A stretch of DNA of 64,000 nt from Nitrobacter sp963807355 (GCA_963807355.1 CAWEBX010000021.1:1-64000); one strand, 5' to 3'. Shown: positions 18,676 through 28,265, numbered from the stretch's first letter. The notes: a model not told the origin generated them from the letters alone. Translations and numbers: made by a program.

Positions 18676-18794
18676 GCCCCTTTACATTTTTCGAACGCCT
18701 CGGAAGACGCGCAGTCAAACGCATTATTGTAAATAGACAGCGCTTGGCCATCTCTGATGAGCCGCCAGCGCTGTCGCCTGGGCCGGAGAGAGCG
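18676..18794 (+). promoter_or_regulatory. Conserved hairpin leader, copy 1
   Basis: About 120 bases before the gene at 18795 match the 5' region of the unrelated gene at 29335. Shared blocks are GAGCCCC, ACATTT, AACGCCTCGGAAG, CAGCGCTTG and GCCAGCGCT. In this copy GACAGCGCT pairs perfectly with AGCGCTGTC (9 bp) across a 22-base interval. A role as mRNA leader or small RNA is inference. Confidence 0.5.
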
Positions 18795-19100
18795 ATGGAC
18801 GTGAAAGAAGATTTTGAATTAGCCGCCCAATGGCGGCGAACGGTAGCAGCCGAACATCCCGAGGACAGTCGAAACCTGAAAGCCGCTGCGATGCTGGACC
18901 AGTTGGCTGAAACCGTCGCCACCATCAATCCGGATGTGCTCGCAACTTACGAAGAGATTTTTGAAAGGGGTCCAGGTGACGAGAGAGGATTTCGTGCCGT
19001 TGAGGAGCAAGAGGAAATGATACGTCAGATCGGGTTTCAATATTTTCCAGCCACAGCCGAAGAGTTTTGTCGGGATCTCATTTCAAGCCAAGACTGGTAG
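18795..19100 (+). CDS. Conserved hypothetical protein
   Basis: From ATG 18795 (MDVKEDFELAAQWRRTVAAE) the protein has 101 residues. It is acidic and helical, with HPEDSRNLKAAAMLDQLAET and a C-terminal IGFQYFPATAEEFCRDLI. An upstream in-frame ATG at 18744 lies inside the conserved leader and is less likely. I do not recognise a domain. Composition is soluble and cytoplasmic. It stands alone with a leader shared with the gene at 29335. Confidence 0.55.
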   Translation: MDVKEDFELAAQWRRTVAAEHPEDSRNLKAAAMLDQLAETVATINPDVLATYEEIFERGPGDERGFRAVEEQEEMIRQIGFQYFPATAEEFCRDLISSQDW

Positions 19101-19342
19101 GTGACTGATGAAACAGGCGTAACCCAAAGACGTTGAACGATCACGCCACCGAAGCAAGTATTCTTTCGGAACGGATCCTTCCGTTCAGCGCAAGTCGATA
19201 GAGCCTAGAGAGCCGGCCGAAGCCAAGAGGGAAGCCAGTGCGGGAATAACCAACCAAAGAGAAGGGTCTTCTTCCGAAGTGCAAGGATTAAAGGCCTCCG
19301 CTGCAGTGGCGGCATGCTCGTGCATTCGGCAGACTTCCTGAG

Positions 19343-20063
19343 CTAGCCGGTCAGGACGTCAATTCTGCTCAAGGACTTTTCGACGCGTCTTTTCTTTGTC
19401 CTAGTGCCTTTTCCAACCCGGTAATTCTTGAACACCACGTCAATTGCTTCAATGACTTTCTTGTCTGGATTAGCCTTGCAATGAACGATAACTTCGTGTT
19501 GCAGCGCCTTCGCACGGTCAACCTGCATTACGTGCTTCTTAGCAAGGCCGTTGTACCATCCGCTGTACCAGGCAATCGCTCCGCGAGCGGATAGATGCGG
19601 CGCAGGTGGCCGCGCGGGTGAATGCGTTCGAATCGGTCCGCAGAGAACAGAAACGACGGCTCCATGAGAAGTATGACCAGGCGAAACCCAAGCCGCCATG
19701 CGTGTTCGATGATTTCATTGCGATGCTGAACGGCGGATTCGACAGCAGGACGTCGCAGTCCAGCGGCCGATCCGTCATCTTGAGGAAATCGAGCACGGTC
19801 GAATCCGGACAGCCGCGATTCACAATGTCGCTGGCGTGGACAGTGAGGCCGCGCTCGCGCATGGCGATCACCAGATTGCCCAGACCGCAGAACGGTTCGC
19901 AGACGATGGTTACGCCCGCCAGCAAGGGCTCATGCGCAAACAGCGGGTTCGAGCGCGATTGGTGGGGTGTCGAATTGATCAAGTCCGCGCTCGGACTTCG
20001 AACGGCCGAGGGAAGGACGACGCTTAGCCGGACGGCTTTCGAAGCTTGAACTCTTACCCACAA
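19343..20063 (-). pseudogene. Phage-type SAM-dependent DNA methyltransferase, frameshifted
   Basis: The frame from 20063 includes a SAM-binding strand (VTIVCEPFCGLGNLVIAMRE), ASDIVNRG and the catalytic NPPF in CDVLLSNPPFSIAM. Just after NPPF the frame shifts: the next frame reads EIIEHAWRLGFA and LLEPSFLFSADRFERIHPRG, which is the expected continuation. Beyond about 19570 a different tail (KALQHEVIVHCKANPDKKVI) runs to 19343 and may belong to another gene. The intact enzyme would methylate adenine or cytosine N4. It lies at the end of the replication block, facing away from the repeats at 20130. Confidence 0.6.
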
Positions 20064-20129
20064 CGCTACCCCTATAGATTCTTAGAGAACTAAAGTGAGA
20101 GAACAAGAAAAGAGAATAGGACCCCCTTG

Positions 20130-20202
20130 GGCACGCTCGTTCCTAGTTTGCAAAAATCTCCGGCACGCTCGTTCCTAGTGACTAGGCACGCCCGTTCCTA
20201 GT
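20130..20202. repeat. Three iteron-like direct repeats
   Basis: Near-identical 18-base units lie at 20130-20147, 20162-20179 and 20185-20202 (consensus GGCACGCYCGTTCCTAGT). The third encodes the last residues of the winged-helix protein on the minus strand. Their position beside replication genes suggests an operator or replication-initiator site; this is inference. Confidence 0.65.
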
Positions 20203-20586
20203 TTTGGGTATTTGGGTGTGGAGCAGGACAACACGCGGCGCCCTGCGCGGCTTGCGCTCCACCTCGATCAGGCCCAGCTCGGCCAATTCGTCGATGGCGT
20301 TTCCTTTCGAACGGCCGGACAGCTTGGCCACCCTTGCCACCTTGCCGGAAACGATGATCGGCGCGCCCTTGCCGTACCAGTGTAGGTACAGCAGTTCGTG
20401 CGCGAGCCGATATGTACTGATCCGCGAGGCTTCCAGCAGGCGCAGCTCCCACGCCCTCGGGACCACGGTGCAGATTCTTTGCCAGCCCTTTCGCACCGAC
20501 TTGTGCGCCTGCTGCTCGAGCACCCGCTGCATAAGCTCCGGATCGACGCGCAGGCTCTCAATGTCGATCCCGTCCTGGTCATCCAT
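20182..20586 (-). CDS. Winged-helix-like phage DNA-binding protein
   Basis: The 134-residue protein starts at ATG 20586 (MDDQDGIDIESLRVDPELMQ), overlapping the polymerase stop by one base. Residues about 40-110 look like a helix-turn-helix domain: RLAHELLYLHWYGKGAPIIV, VARVAKLSGRSKGNAIDEL and a wing LIEVERKPRRAPRVVLL. It is a likely replication or transcription regulator of the phage block. Its C-terminal TRNGRA is encoded by one of three direct repeats that continue past the stop, so it may bind its own 3' region; that is inference. Confidence 0.6.
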   Translation of the reverse strand: MDDQDGIDIESLRVDPELMQRVLEQQAHKSVRKGWQRICTVVPRAWELRLLEASRISTYRLAHELLYLHWYGKGAPIIVSGKVARVAKLSGRSKGNAIDELAELGLIEVERKPRRAPRVVLLHTQIPKTRNGRA

Positions 20587-22348
20587 CACGCCACCGCCTG
20601 CTTTGCCGCTTCGCGTTTCGTCACCAGGTTCATCACCCGGTCCCACATCACCGCGCCGCGCGGGTCCTGATAGCGGTCGGGATATCGGATGACATTGACG
20701 TCGATCCGGAGTTCGAAGCCGCCGAGAACCAGACGTGAAGCCGTAGCCATAGCTGTCCGCATGCGTTCGATCTCGAGGTCGAGCTGGTCGAGCGGAGCTG
20801 CGATCAGCACGGCGTCATGAATCAGCGCGCAAACTTCGACACCTTGCTCGGTCGCGAGCGTCACGGCCAAACGCAGCATTTCGCTGCCATTGGCCTGACA
20901 GCCGAAATTTCGCATCGAGCGCGGATTTGGATCACTGCCGGGCTGGACCGGCCAGCCGAACACGGTCGTCAGCGGGAATCCAAGCATCGCCCGATCGACG
21001 GCCGCATCCGACCACTTCCAAAACTTTGGATACGTCTCGCGATGCGCCCGCAACAGGCCGCGCGCGACGATCTCCGGCTGGCCAATTCGCAGCGCGAGGC
21101 TTTTCGCCTCCATCCCGAACTGCGTTCCCAAGACGCACTGCTTGCATAGTTCGCGGATCGCGCTGTGGCTCTGTTTGGTGGCGTCCGCCGGTACCAGGCC
21201 GGCCTGCTTGGCGAACGCGAGGTAGGGATCGCCAGATCGATACGCGGCCTGCATTGCCTCATCGCCGGACAACCATGCGCCGATCGCGAATTCCTGCTGG
21301 CTAAAATCGAGGTACGCGACGCCCCAATCCAACGGCGGCTTGATCAGTCCGCGCAACCATACCGACGGCCCAAAAATGTACTTCGTATTGGAAGGCTGAC
21401 AGCGGCCGGTGCGCGAGCGGAATGCCGACAAGATCGTCCTATTGCGCGCATCGGCGCCGACTGCGAGATCCGACAGCCGCATCTCCGACAATGCGCTGCG
21501 CAGCTCGCGCATCGGCGACACTTCGGGGTAGGCCTTCGCCATCGAGCGGAACGTGTCGTCATCGAGCTTCAACCGCCCGGTCTCGGTCGTCGGCCACGGG
21601 ATTCCGTGCGCAATCAGCCAGTCGCGCCAGCGTTCCTCGCGGAACGAACGCGGCCGTCAAAGACACCATAGTCGCGATCGATCTCGGCGATCAGCTCATC
21701 TTGGATGCCGGTCCAATGCTTGCGCAGCAGTTCGAGGGTGACGACGTCGATCGGGATGCCGTTCCATTCGACGCCGCCGCCGCCTTCATGAAGCGACCGC
21801 GAAGCAGCGCGCGCGGCAGATCGATGCCCGGCAGCATCGCCAGCAACAGCGCGCTCCAGCAGCCGAACATCGGATTCGCAGTAATGCAGAATCTCGGCCC
21901 ATTCTTCCGCCGACCAGGGCGGGCCGCGCAGGATCAGCGCGACCATGCTTTTCTTGGCGAGGCTCTCGATGGCGTCGATTCCGAAATAGGCGGCAGCGTC
22001 GATCAACCCGGCGCCTTGAGGTAGGCCGTTAACGCGCGCGCGGAACTCGGTGAAGGTGTCAATCACATGTTTGGGCTGCGACCAGCCGAGAGCGCGGAAC
22101 ACGCCCAGCTCGGCGCTGGCGTAGTGCGCAACCAGCACTGTATCGTCGCCAGGGAACGGCGGCCGCGATCCGAATTTCACGCAACAATCGCCAGATCTCC
22201 CCGCTACGTAGCTCCCGCGCCACCAGGCAGACCGGGCGCGGGCGCTCGCCGGAGCGGCCCGCGTCGATCGGCGTGGCGTGGCCACCGAAATGGAATTCGG
22301 TATCGATGGCCACGACATACGGTTGGTAGGAGACAAGAGCGTCCACAC
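20586..22348 (-). pseudogene. Phage family A DNA polymerase with exonuclease-like domain, frameshifted
   Basis: From 22346 one frame gives MDALVSYQPYVVAIDTEFHF (3'-5' exonuclease motif I with Asp-x-Glu). Continuation needs a shift near 22180 to VLVAHYASAELGVFRALGW and CESDVRLLERA, two compensating shifts at about 21862 and 21790, and another near 21655 into SFREERWRDW. The polymerase domain then runs intact: motif A VAYLDFSQQEFAIGAW, motif B region LCKQCVLGTQFGMEAKSLA, motif C ALIHDAVLI. Motif C has Ala where family A normally has Glu (HDE). The fold would replicate element DNA. With four or more shifts it is probably dead. It is followed by the winged-helix gene with overlapping stop and start. 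Confidence 0.7.
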
Positions 22349-22351
22349 CCG

Positions 22352-22945
22352 CTACTCGGCGCTCGTCAGCCGCTTAACGACCGGATGGTCGAGGCTGCGG
22401 ATGATCTTGTCGCGGAAAGCGATGCGATAGATATCCTTGAACGGAATCTCGGGCCACTCGGGCTCGGGAATGCGCCAGTGGCCTCCGTGACTTCGTAAGC
22501 GCCCAGACATATTGGACCCGGACCGGGTCCAGGCCTTCGTGGCGTGTTGCGCTGCCATCGCGGCCGAGCTGTGCCACTCTAAAACCTTTTCGCCGTCGAC
22601 CGGCACCTTGACCGGCCAGAGGAACACCACGCCCGCCCGGTTGATCGCCGTGAACAGCGTGGCGAAAAAGCACTCCTCCCGCAGTCCCGGCACCGCGCGC
22701 AAATCGACGGCGAAAATTTCGCGCTCTTTTTCAATTCGATGAAGGCCAGCGTTTCGCGGTATTGCTGGTCCGGGTGAACGCGGATGAATTCTTGTTTGTT
22801 TGGCTTCCGCACCGGCACCGTCAGCAGCAATTTGCGAACGCTGGTCGTCCCTCCATAGCCAGGGATCGATCCGCAATTGCTCCAGATCATAGGGATCATC
22901 GGAAGCGGCGGCGTCGATCAGCTTCAGGTCAGGTTTCTCACTCAT
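22352..22945 (-). pseudogene. Conserved phage protein upstream of DNA polymerase, with compensated frameshifts
   Basis: From ATG 22945 (MSEKPDLKLIDAAASDDPYD) the natural continuation is in another frame: RKLLLTVPVRKPNKQEFIRV then HPDQQYRETLAFIELK, and returns to EREIFAVDLRAVPGLREE. A second out-and-back shift (LGAYEVTEATGA) occurs near 22500-22460 before IPEPEWPEIPFKDIYRIAF. The family precedes phage polymerases in rhizobial genomes; its role is unknown to me. Because the shifts come in pairs, both ends remain in one open frame of normal length. Four bases end-to-end separate it from the polymerase. Confidence 0.5.
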
Positions 22946-22946
22946 T

Positions 22947-23207
22947 TCATCCTCCAGCATTGGCCCGGCAGATCGGGGAATAGCGCGTGCGGCCGGAGCG
23001 ACGAGCGCTGACGGTGAGGATGGCCGCCACATCGGCGGAGACGGATTTGCCGCCGAGCGACCATGAGGGGTGACCATTTTGATATTGAAGGCGCAGCTGC
23101 GCGCCTTGGCGCATCGCTGAAAACGCGCGGTTGGCCGCGTTGGCATTGAACTCAGCGCGCCGCTGTTTGAAAAAAGCGGCCGCGGTTCTGGCTTGCGTGT
23201 TGCCCAT
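22947..23207 (-). CDS. Small phage-type hypothetical protein
   Basis: An 86-residue basic protein starting MGNTQARTAAAFFKQRRAEF, with a helical front and a strand-rich middle (LRLQYQNGHPSWSLGGKSVS). Start and stop abut the neighbouring phage genes (1-base overlap upstream, 1 base downstream), so it belongs to their operon. No domain is recognised; possibly a single-strand-binding or accessory replication factor, but nothing in the sequence proves it. Confidence 0.45.
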   Translation of the reverse strand: MGNTQARTAAAFFKQRRAEFNANAANRAFSAMRQGAQLRLQYQNGHPSWSLGGKSVSADVAAILTVSARRSGRTRYSPICRANAGG

Positions 23208-23764
23208 TATGCCGGCAACCGATCGGCCAGGGTGCTCGTCAAATCGACTATCGGCGCGCTAGGAAATTTGTGCCCGCCGCCGATGCTGACCGGCGGCGTA
23301 GTGCGCGTGAACAGCACCGGGCCCCGGCGTCCGGTCCACGAGAGGGCGGGATCGGCGGAGAAGCTGTGAAGATTAATCGGGTGGAAGTCCGGTTGGCCGG
23401 CAATTATTCGCCATCCCCGACCTGGGTTGGCGTCGCTTTCGACCCTATTTTTGTAGGGTTTGTGTACGCGTTGTGAGCGATTTTGCTGTTTTGCATGGTT
23501 ATGGAGCGGGAGGAAGAATTGTCTCGGATTAGCCTTTAACGCATAGCGACATTGCTCCCTCCTATAGACCTGACGGCGGCTCGTTTTACGCGAGAACAGC
23601 TGCTCGCAGACCCGACATCGGCAACTATAAAACCGCCCCTCGCAGCCCTTGCAGCAAAACGCATCGCGGGGGTTCGCGGCGGGAATCTTGAGGGTGGCGC
23701 CGCATCCCGGATTGCGGCATCGCAGGCGGACTTGTGGCGGGGCCGGTTGGTGCCTATACAGCAT
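23207..23764 (-). CDS. Phage-type zinc-finger protein
   Basis: The 185-residue protein carries Cys pairs near its N-terminus: CRNPGC, FCCKGCEGRFYSCRCRVC, a likely zinc-binding module, then a basic stretch (SRKTSRRQVYRREQCR). The C-terminal third (TRTTPPVSIGGGHKFPSAP) is typical of a family conserved upstream of phage polymerase operons in Bradyrhizobium. The role is unknown; nucleic-acid binding is likely. It overlaps the next gene by one base. No damage is visible. Confidence 0.55.
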   Translation of the reverse strand: MLYRHQPAPPQVRLRCRNPGCGATLKIPAANPRDAFCCKGCEGRFYSCRCRVCEQLFSRKTSRRQVYRREQCRYALKANPRQFFLPLHNHAKQQNRSQRVHKPYKNRVESDANPGRGWRIIAGQPDFHPINLHSFSADPALSWTGRRGPVLFTRTTPPVSIGGGHKFPSAPIVDLTSTLADRLPA

Positions 23765-23855
23765 CGGTGACTCCTATTGCTTTGGCAGGTGATGGGATCG
23801 GATTGTTGAAAGGGCAGGATCCGCATGGGCCTGCCTTTTCGGTTGTCGGTCAGGG

Positions 23856-24125
23856 TTAGGTTTGTGTGAGCCTGCCAGCAGCAGCCTCGCTTTGAATGGC
23901 GGGCAACGCGGCCAGAAAACTATCGAGGTCACCGCGGAGAATCACAGTCCTCGCCCCAAACTTCCGAGCGGTGAGCTGCCCAGCCGCGATTGCTTCGTAC
24001 AGGCGGCTGCGGCCAATGCCAGCGGCGAAGGCGGCTTCTGTAATCGTCAGGCCGAGTTTTTCAACAGCGGCATTTTGCATTGGGAAAAATCCTCCGGTTG
24101 CGTCCGCACAAATCGCTTCGGACAT
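23856..24125 (-). CDS. Excisionase-type helix-turn-helix protein
   Basis: Of 89 residues, about 25-75 form a MerR/excisionase-like HTH: LTITEAAFAAGIGRSRLYEA, IAAGQLTARKFGARTVILRG, DLDSFLAALPA. Such small proteins direct excision with a tyrosine integrase or repress early phage genes. An internal ATG (MQNAAVEKLG, about 24080) fits the usual length better than the outer ATG. It heads the leftward replication block and lies between it and the integrase, as expected for an excisionase. Confidence 0.65.
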   Translation of the reverse strand: MSEAICADATGGFFPMQNAAVEKLGLTITEAAFAAGIGRSRLYEAIAAGQLTARKFGARTVILRGDLDSFLAALPAIQSEAAAGRLTQT

Positions 24126-24245
24126 CGGAGGAAAAAATCACACCTTGCGTTGCGCCGCCAACGATCAGATCGTCCGCTTAAATGGCGGCTATTTTAACGG
24201 ACCATTGGTAGGGTCCCTGCCTTGCGATTGATGGTGGCCTTTGCT

Positions 24246-24905
24246 TCATCGCTTACGGCGATTGTGCGCGCGGATTTCTTTCACAAGGGCTTCGTTGCGG
24301 GCTTTCGCCTTCCCGACTCGCGGCGGCTTTTGCTCGAGGCGTTGCTTGAGGCGCGCGACGGCAAATTCTTTTGCCTCGTCTTCGGCACGAACCTGCGACG
24401 CGCGCTTGGCCCGCTTCCGCGCAGCCTGGTCACTCATGTCGCCGTGGTCCCGGCCGACTTCTTTCCAACTCGTGCGCGCCGGTTTGCCCTGTCTGGTTTT
24501 GCGCGTCTTACTCTTGGTCTCGCGCTGCTCGGATATTTCGCGCGAGAGTTCGAGGGACTCGCCGGACTTTCGGCGACCCCCGGGGTTACCCCGCCCTTTC
24601 TCCAAGCCTAGAAATTGGCCTAGGCTTTTCTTGTTTTCCTCCGAGAGGAAAGCCTTCACCGCATCAGCAAACCACCGGAGGCACCGCACATCGGAAAGCC
24701 ACTGGTGCGCTGCATACGCGCAGCGGCGTAGACTCACGCCATCCGGCAACCGGTACGGGCGGCTTGTGCGCCCTGTATTCCTCAAGGGTCTTCCCGGATG
24801 TGCTCGGCTATGGTGCTGAAGCCACGCACGCGCCTCTGTTCGGTTCTTGGGTTTGCCCTTGGCCTGGCGCTTGGCCTTGCACTTGGCCTGCGTGACCCGC
24901 CCCAC
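24246..24905 (-). CDS. Basic phage-type protein of unknown function
   Basis: A 219-residue Lys/Arg-rich frame downstream of the integrase. The middle (LRWFADAVKAFLSEENKKSL) and a C-terminal charged helix (KEFAVARLKQRLEQKPPRVG) look protein-like; the first 60 residues are low complexity and may not be coding. No domain is recognised. A frameshifted product is possible because neighbouring frames also carry protein-like segments near 24800 (TLEEYRAHKPPVPV). Confidence 0.35.
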   Translation of the reverse strand: MGRVTQAKCKAKRQAKGKPKNRTEARAWLQHHSRAHPGRPLRNTGRTSRPYRLPDGVSLRRCAYAAHQWLSDVRCLRWFADAVKAFLSEENKKSLGQFLGLEKGRGNPGGRRKSGESLELSREISEQRETKSKTRKTRQGKPARTSWKEVGRDHGDMSDQAARKRAKRASQVRAEDEAKEFAVARLKQRLEQKPPRVGKAKARNEALVKEIRAHNRRKR

Positions 24906-24933
24906 GCTTGGCCTTGCGCTTGATCGCCACGGC

Positions 24934-26122
24934 CTACGCCTTGCCCCTGAACGGCACGACCTTTTGGGTGGGGTCCGCCGCGCAATAGGACGCCCACGCC
25001 TCCATCAGCTGGCGGCGCTTCTCCAATGCGTCGCTGCGGCGATAGGCCTGCTCGGCCTTGTCGCCAATGACATGCGCGAGGGCGGTTTCGATCAGCTCGC
25101 GGGGATAGCCGGTTTCGTTCCCGGCCCAATCGCGGAAGCTGGAGCGGAATCCGTGCACCGTGGCGTTTTCGATTTTCATGCGGCGGAGCATCATTTCCAT
25201 CGCCATGTCCGACAGCGGTTTGTCGCGGCGCTGGCCGGGAAACACGAAGTCGCCCGAACGGTCCTCGTCCTAGTCTGGCAAGGATGTCGGTGGCGCGTTG
25301 AGACAGGGGGACCCGATGCTCGCGGCCTGCCTTCATCCGATGGGCAGGCACCGTCCAGACCTTCTTGTCGAGGTCGATTTCACCCCAGCGCATGCCGAGG
25401 ATTTCGCCGGAGCGAGCGGCGGTAAGGATGCACAGTTCAAGTGCCAGCGCAGCGAGAGCCTCACGCCCGCGAAGGTTCGCTACAAACGCTGCTACCTCGT
25501 CGTAAGGCATCGCGGCGTGATGCCCGCGCGCCAGTTTCGATGGCCGGGGCAACAGGTGATCCAGGTGGCCACGCCACCGGGCCGGGTTTTCGCCCTCTCG
25601 GAATCCCTTGGCCTTGGCGGCGTCCAGGACCTTTTCGATCCGTCCGCGCACGCGGGAGGCGGTTTCGGCTTTCGTCGTCCAGATCGGCTTTAGAATTGCC
25701 AGAACGTCGTCGGTGGCGACGGTATCCACTGACTTGGCGCGCAAGGGGGCGGCGTAGGTCTCCAGCGTCGATTTCCACTGCGCCTTGTGCTTCTCGTTCC
25801 GGAAGCCCGCCGAGAGAGCCTCACGCACCTCGTCAGCCACTTCCCCGAACGTAGGGACGCCACCGGTGCGCTTGCGCTCGTCGATGGGGTTCAGCCCCTG
25901 GGCGATCTTCCGGCGTGCGCCGGCGGCCTTCTCGCGGGCATCAGCAAGGGACACCGTGGCAGGGGTCCCCAGGCCCATTTCCTTGGGCCTGCCGCGCCAT
26001 GTGAACCGCAGCACCCACTTGCGGGCACCAGTCTCCGAAACGATCAAATAAAGGTTGCCGCCATCGCTGTATTTGCCCGGTTTCGCGGTCGCCACCTTGC
26101 GCGCAGTCAGCTTGCCCGCCAT
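24934..26122 (-). pseudogene. P4-type tyrosine integrase, frameshifted
   Basis: From ATG 26122 the N-terminal arm-binding domain (DUF4102 type) is clear: MAGKLTARKVATAKPGKYSD, LGTPATVSLADAREKA. The catalytic domain follows with the first Arg in LTAARSGEILGMRW. Near 25255 one base is lost or gained after TDILARL, and the rest lies in the next frame: FPGQRRDKPLSDMAMEMML, the His-Arg pair in HGFRSSFRDW, and the final His and Tyr in ALAHVIGDKAEQAYRR, ending at 24934. All catalytic residues survive but in two frames, so the element is probably unable to move by itself. The start codon is 18 bp from a 21-bp repeat. Confidence 0.85.
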
Positions 26123-26140
26123 CCGCCCCTCCCTCTCCCG

Positions 26141-26161
26141 GTCCCCAAGCCAGTCCCCAAA
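26141..26161. repeat. 21-bp direct repeat, copy 2 (possible attachment site)
   Basis: Identical to bases 3418-3438 and in the same orientation. The position just upstream of the integrase start is where such integrases often keep an arm or core site. It may instead be an integrase operator with two heptamers. Confidence 0.6.
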
Positions 26162-26345
26162 AATAGCACGGCTTGAGGCGGACGGGAATAAACGGTCGCG
26201 AACAAGAGCGGAGAAAAAGTCTTGTTTTTATGCTGAATAGCAATCGCTGATGGACAGTGGCGGACCACAGAAATCAATGGTTCGTCGGTCTCCCTCTCCG
26301 CCATCTATTTTGCATAAACCGCTGTTGTTGCTGATGTTTTGTATT

Positions 26346-26848
26346 TTATCGTTTATTTGATTGCACCGTTGAGTGCACATCAGTTTGGCGTGTGCATGAG
26401 TGGCGGCCGCGCAACCCGCGCAGAAGTGTCTTCGGGCGGCTGTTGTCGGCCCGCCGGAAGACGACGCCATGACGCAGCAGTGTCTCGGCGATGCTGGAGC
26501 CGCTGATCACCGCGAACGCCGCCGGGTCCAGAACGCCGAACGCAACTCTCTCGCGTCTGCCAATGTTCGGATCAGTCTCGCGCCTGACGATCTCGCGGGC
26601 AACCTCCTCGGCCGGCGGCTTCAGGCCGATGTTGGGCTTGCCGAGCTGCACCGTCATATTCGCGGTAAATGACCAGCGCCCCGCGCGGCAGGGTTCTGCC
26701 GTCATGCCGGAACGTGTCCTGAACCTCGGCCGCCCAATGAATGCGAACGGTCTGGCGCTGCCCCAGTCGCCGCTGCGGATGCGGGTCCAGTGCGACGGGA
26801 TCTCGAACGGCTCGATGCATGAGTTCTGCCATCGATGCCCTCATCGCT
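26346..26848 (-). pseudogene. Second terminase large-subunit C-terminal fragment
   Basis: Segments IGLKPPAEEVAREIVRRETD, RVAFGVLDPAAFAVISGSSI and AETLLRHGVVFRRAD align one-for-one with the C-terminal part of the terminase at 26849-28265 (VGLKLTAEEVAAGIVSRETS and so on). An upstream piece (WTRIRSGDWGSARPFAF) matches KFRSMDWGSASPFAV in a different frame. It lacks the N-terminal ATPase and is shifted at least twice. It is either a partial duplication that then diverged, or the tail of a different phage's terminase. The last 40 residues (toward 26346) do not fit the family. Confidence 0.65.
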
Positions 26849-28265
26849 TCAATCCCGCAACTCTGAAAACCTGAAGGCGTTCGCGACAAGGTATGGCGAG
26901 CGGGAGGTCTCGTCTTCGAAGGGTTCGTGCGCAAGGTAGGGACGTGAAAGGCATGCATATCGGATGCTGTCCGCCGCATGATCGTCACCGTCCGTGTCGA
27001 CATCCTCGGCGTTGTGGGGGTCGTGCTGGAGAAGCGGCAGGGTTCGGATGATGTCGCGACATGTCGAGAAGAAGTAGATCAGCGGTCGTCCATCGCCATC
27101 GCCCTTCAGGCGGGCGCGGAGCTGGTCCCATCCGCCCTTGCGCCGGTCATGGGAGATGGCCGATGTTCTCGTGTTGGTCGGCCCGCCGGAACACCGCGCC
27201 GTGCCGCATGAGGGTTTCTGCTATGCTGGGTCCGCTCTGGACGGCGAAGGCGCTTGGGTCAAGCACGCCATAAGCGATGTCCTCCCTCCTACCGTCCTTG
27301 CTGGTCTCGCGCGACACGATCCCGGCAGCAACTTCCTCGGCGGTGAGCTTCAAGCCGACGTTCGGTGCACTTGCTCCGTACCACTCCCTGTAAACGAGGA
27401 GTGCGCCGCGCGGAATGGTGCAGCCATCGTGTTCGAAGTTGTCCTGAACGACGGCCAGCCAATGTACGGCGAAGGGCGATGCGGAACCCCAGTCCATCGA
27501 ACGGAATTTCGTCCAGTGCGCCGGAACCTTGAACGGCGTGATGACGTGCCGCGCCATGAATTCGCTGAAGAAGGCCCCTTCGATGACGTTCCAATCGCCT
27601 TCGAGCCAGGCGCGGACGCGCTGTGGGCTTCCGGTCGACTTCAGGCGGTCGATATAGCGCGGATCGGCCTGAAGCAGGGCCGGGTTGTCCTGCACGCGGG
27701 CAGGAATGAAAACCCAGCTCAAGCCGTCTTTCCAGGTGACGTTGTAGGCGCCGAGATCGACAAACTTCGCTTTGACCTCGTGGTGCGACGGGCCTCCCGG
27801 ATTGCAAGAAAATTTCGCTTGCGGCCTGATGCCCTTCGCAGACCTCAGCGTCGCCAGGAGCCGCAGGACGGGGTCGAGCGTCGTCAGCTGCGTCAGCTCG
27901 TCGAAATAAAGCCGGGTGAGGCTCCAGCCCTGATAGTTGGCCGCATCGGCTTCGCGTTCGAGGTAGCCGCAGTATAGTTTCGCCCCGGTCATGAATTTGA
28001 AGAAGTTCCCCTTCTCCGAGTATCGCGCACTCCCCGCATACGTTCGGCCGGCGGTGTCGATGAAATCCTTTAGGTCTTCACGGGTCTTGCGCAGAATAAG
28101 CCCCCGCGCATCTTCGCCATGCCGTTCGGCGTGCAGCCAGAAGTCCAGCGCGATGGCCCACGACTTGCCGCCGCCGCGAGCGCCGCCATAGCAGACGACA
28201 TCGGCGGTGCACTGGATGAAAGCTGCCTGCGGTCCCGGTTGCGGTTTGACGATCTGGATGTTCAT
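26849..28265 (-). pseudogene. Phage terminase large subunit, frameshifted near the C-terminus
   Basis: Terminase large subunits package phage DNA with an ATPase and a nuclease domain. The N-terminus has Walker A GGARGGGKS (about residue 30) and Walker B LTRLYFDELTQL. The nuclease part has MDWGSASPFAV and GVLDPSAFAV. The main frame ends at 27147, but the next frame continues LRARLKGDGDGRPLIYFFST and the nuclease DGDDHAADSIRYACL to a stop at 26849. One base near 27150 splits the gene. The ATPase looks whole. The small-subunit gene lies 6 bases upstream. No portal, head or tail genes follow, so this is not a complete packaging region. Confidence 0.8.

Noticed and set aside
26861..28265. Complete prophage
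   Set aside because: Only terminase, replication and regulatory remnants are present; no portal, capsid, tail or lysis genes were recognised.
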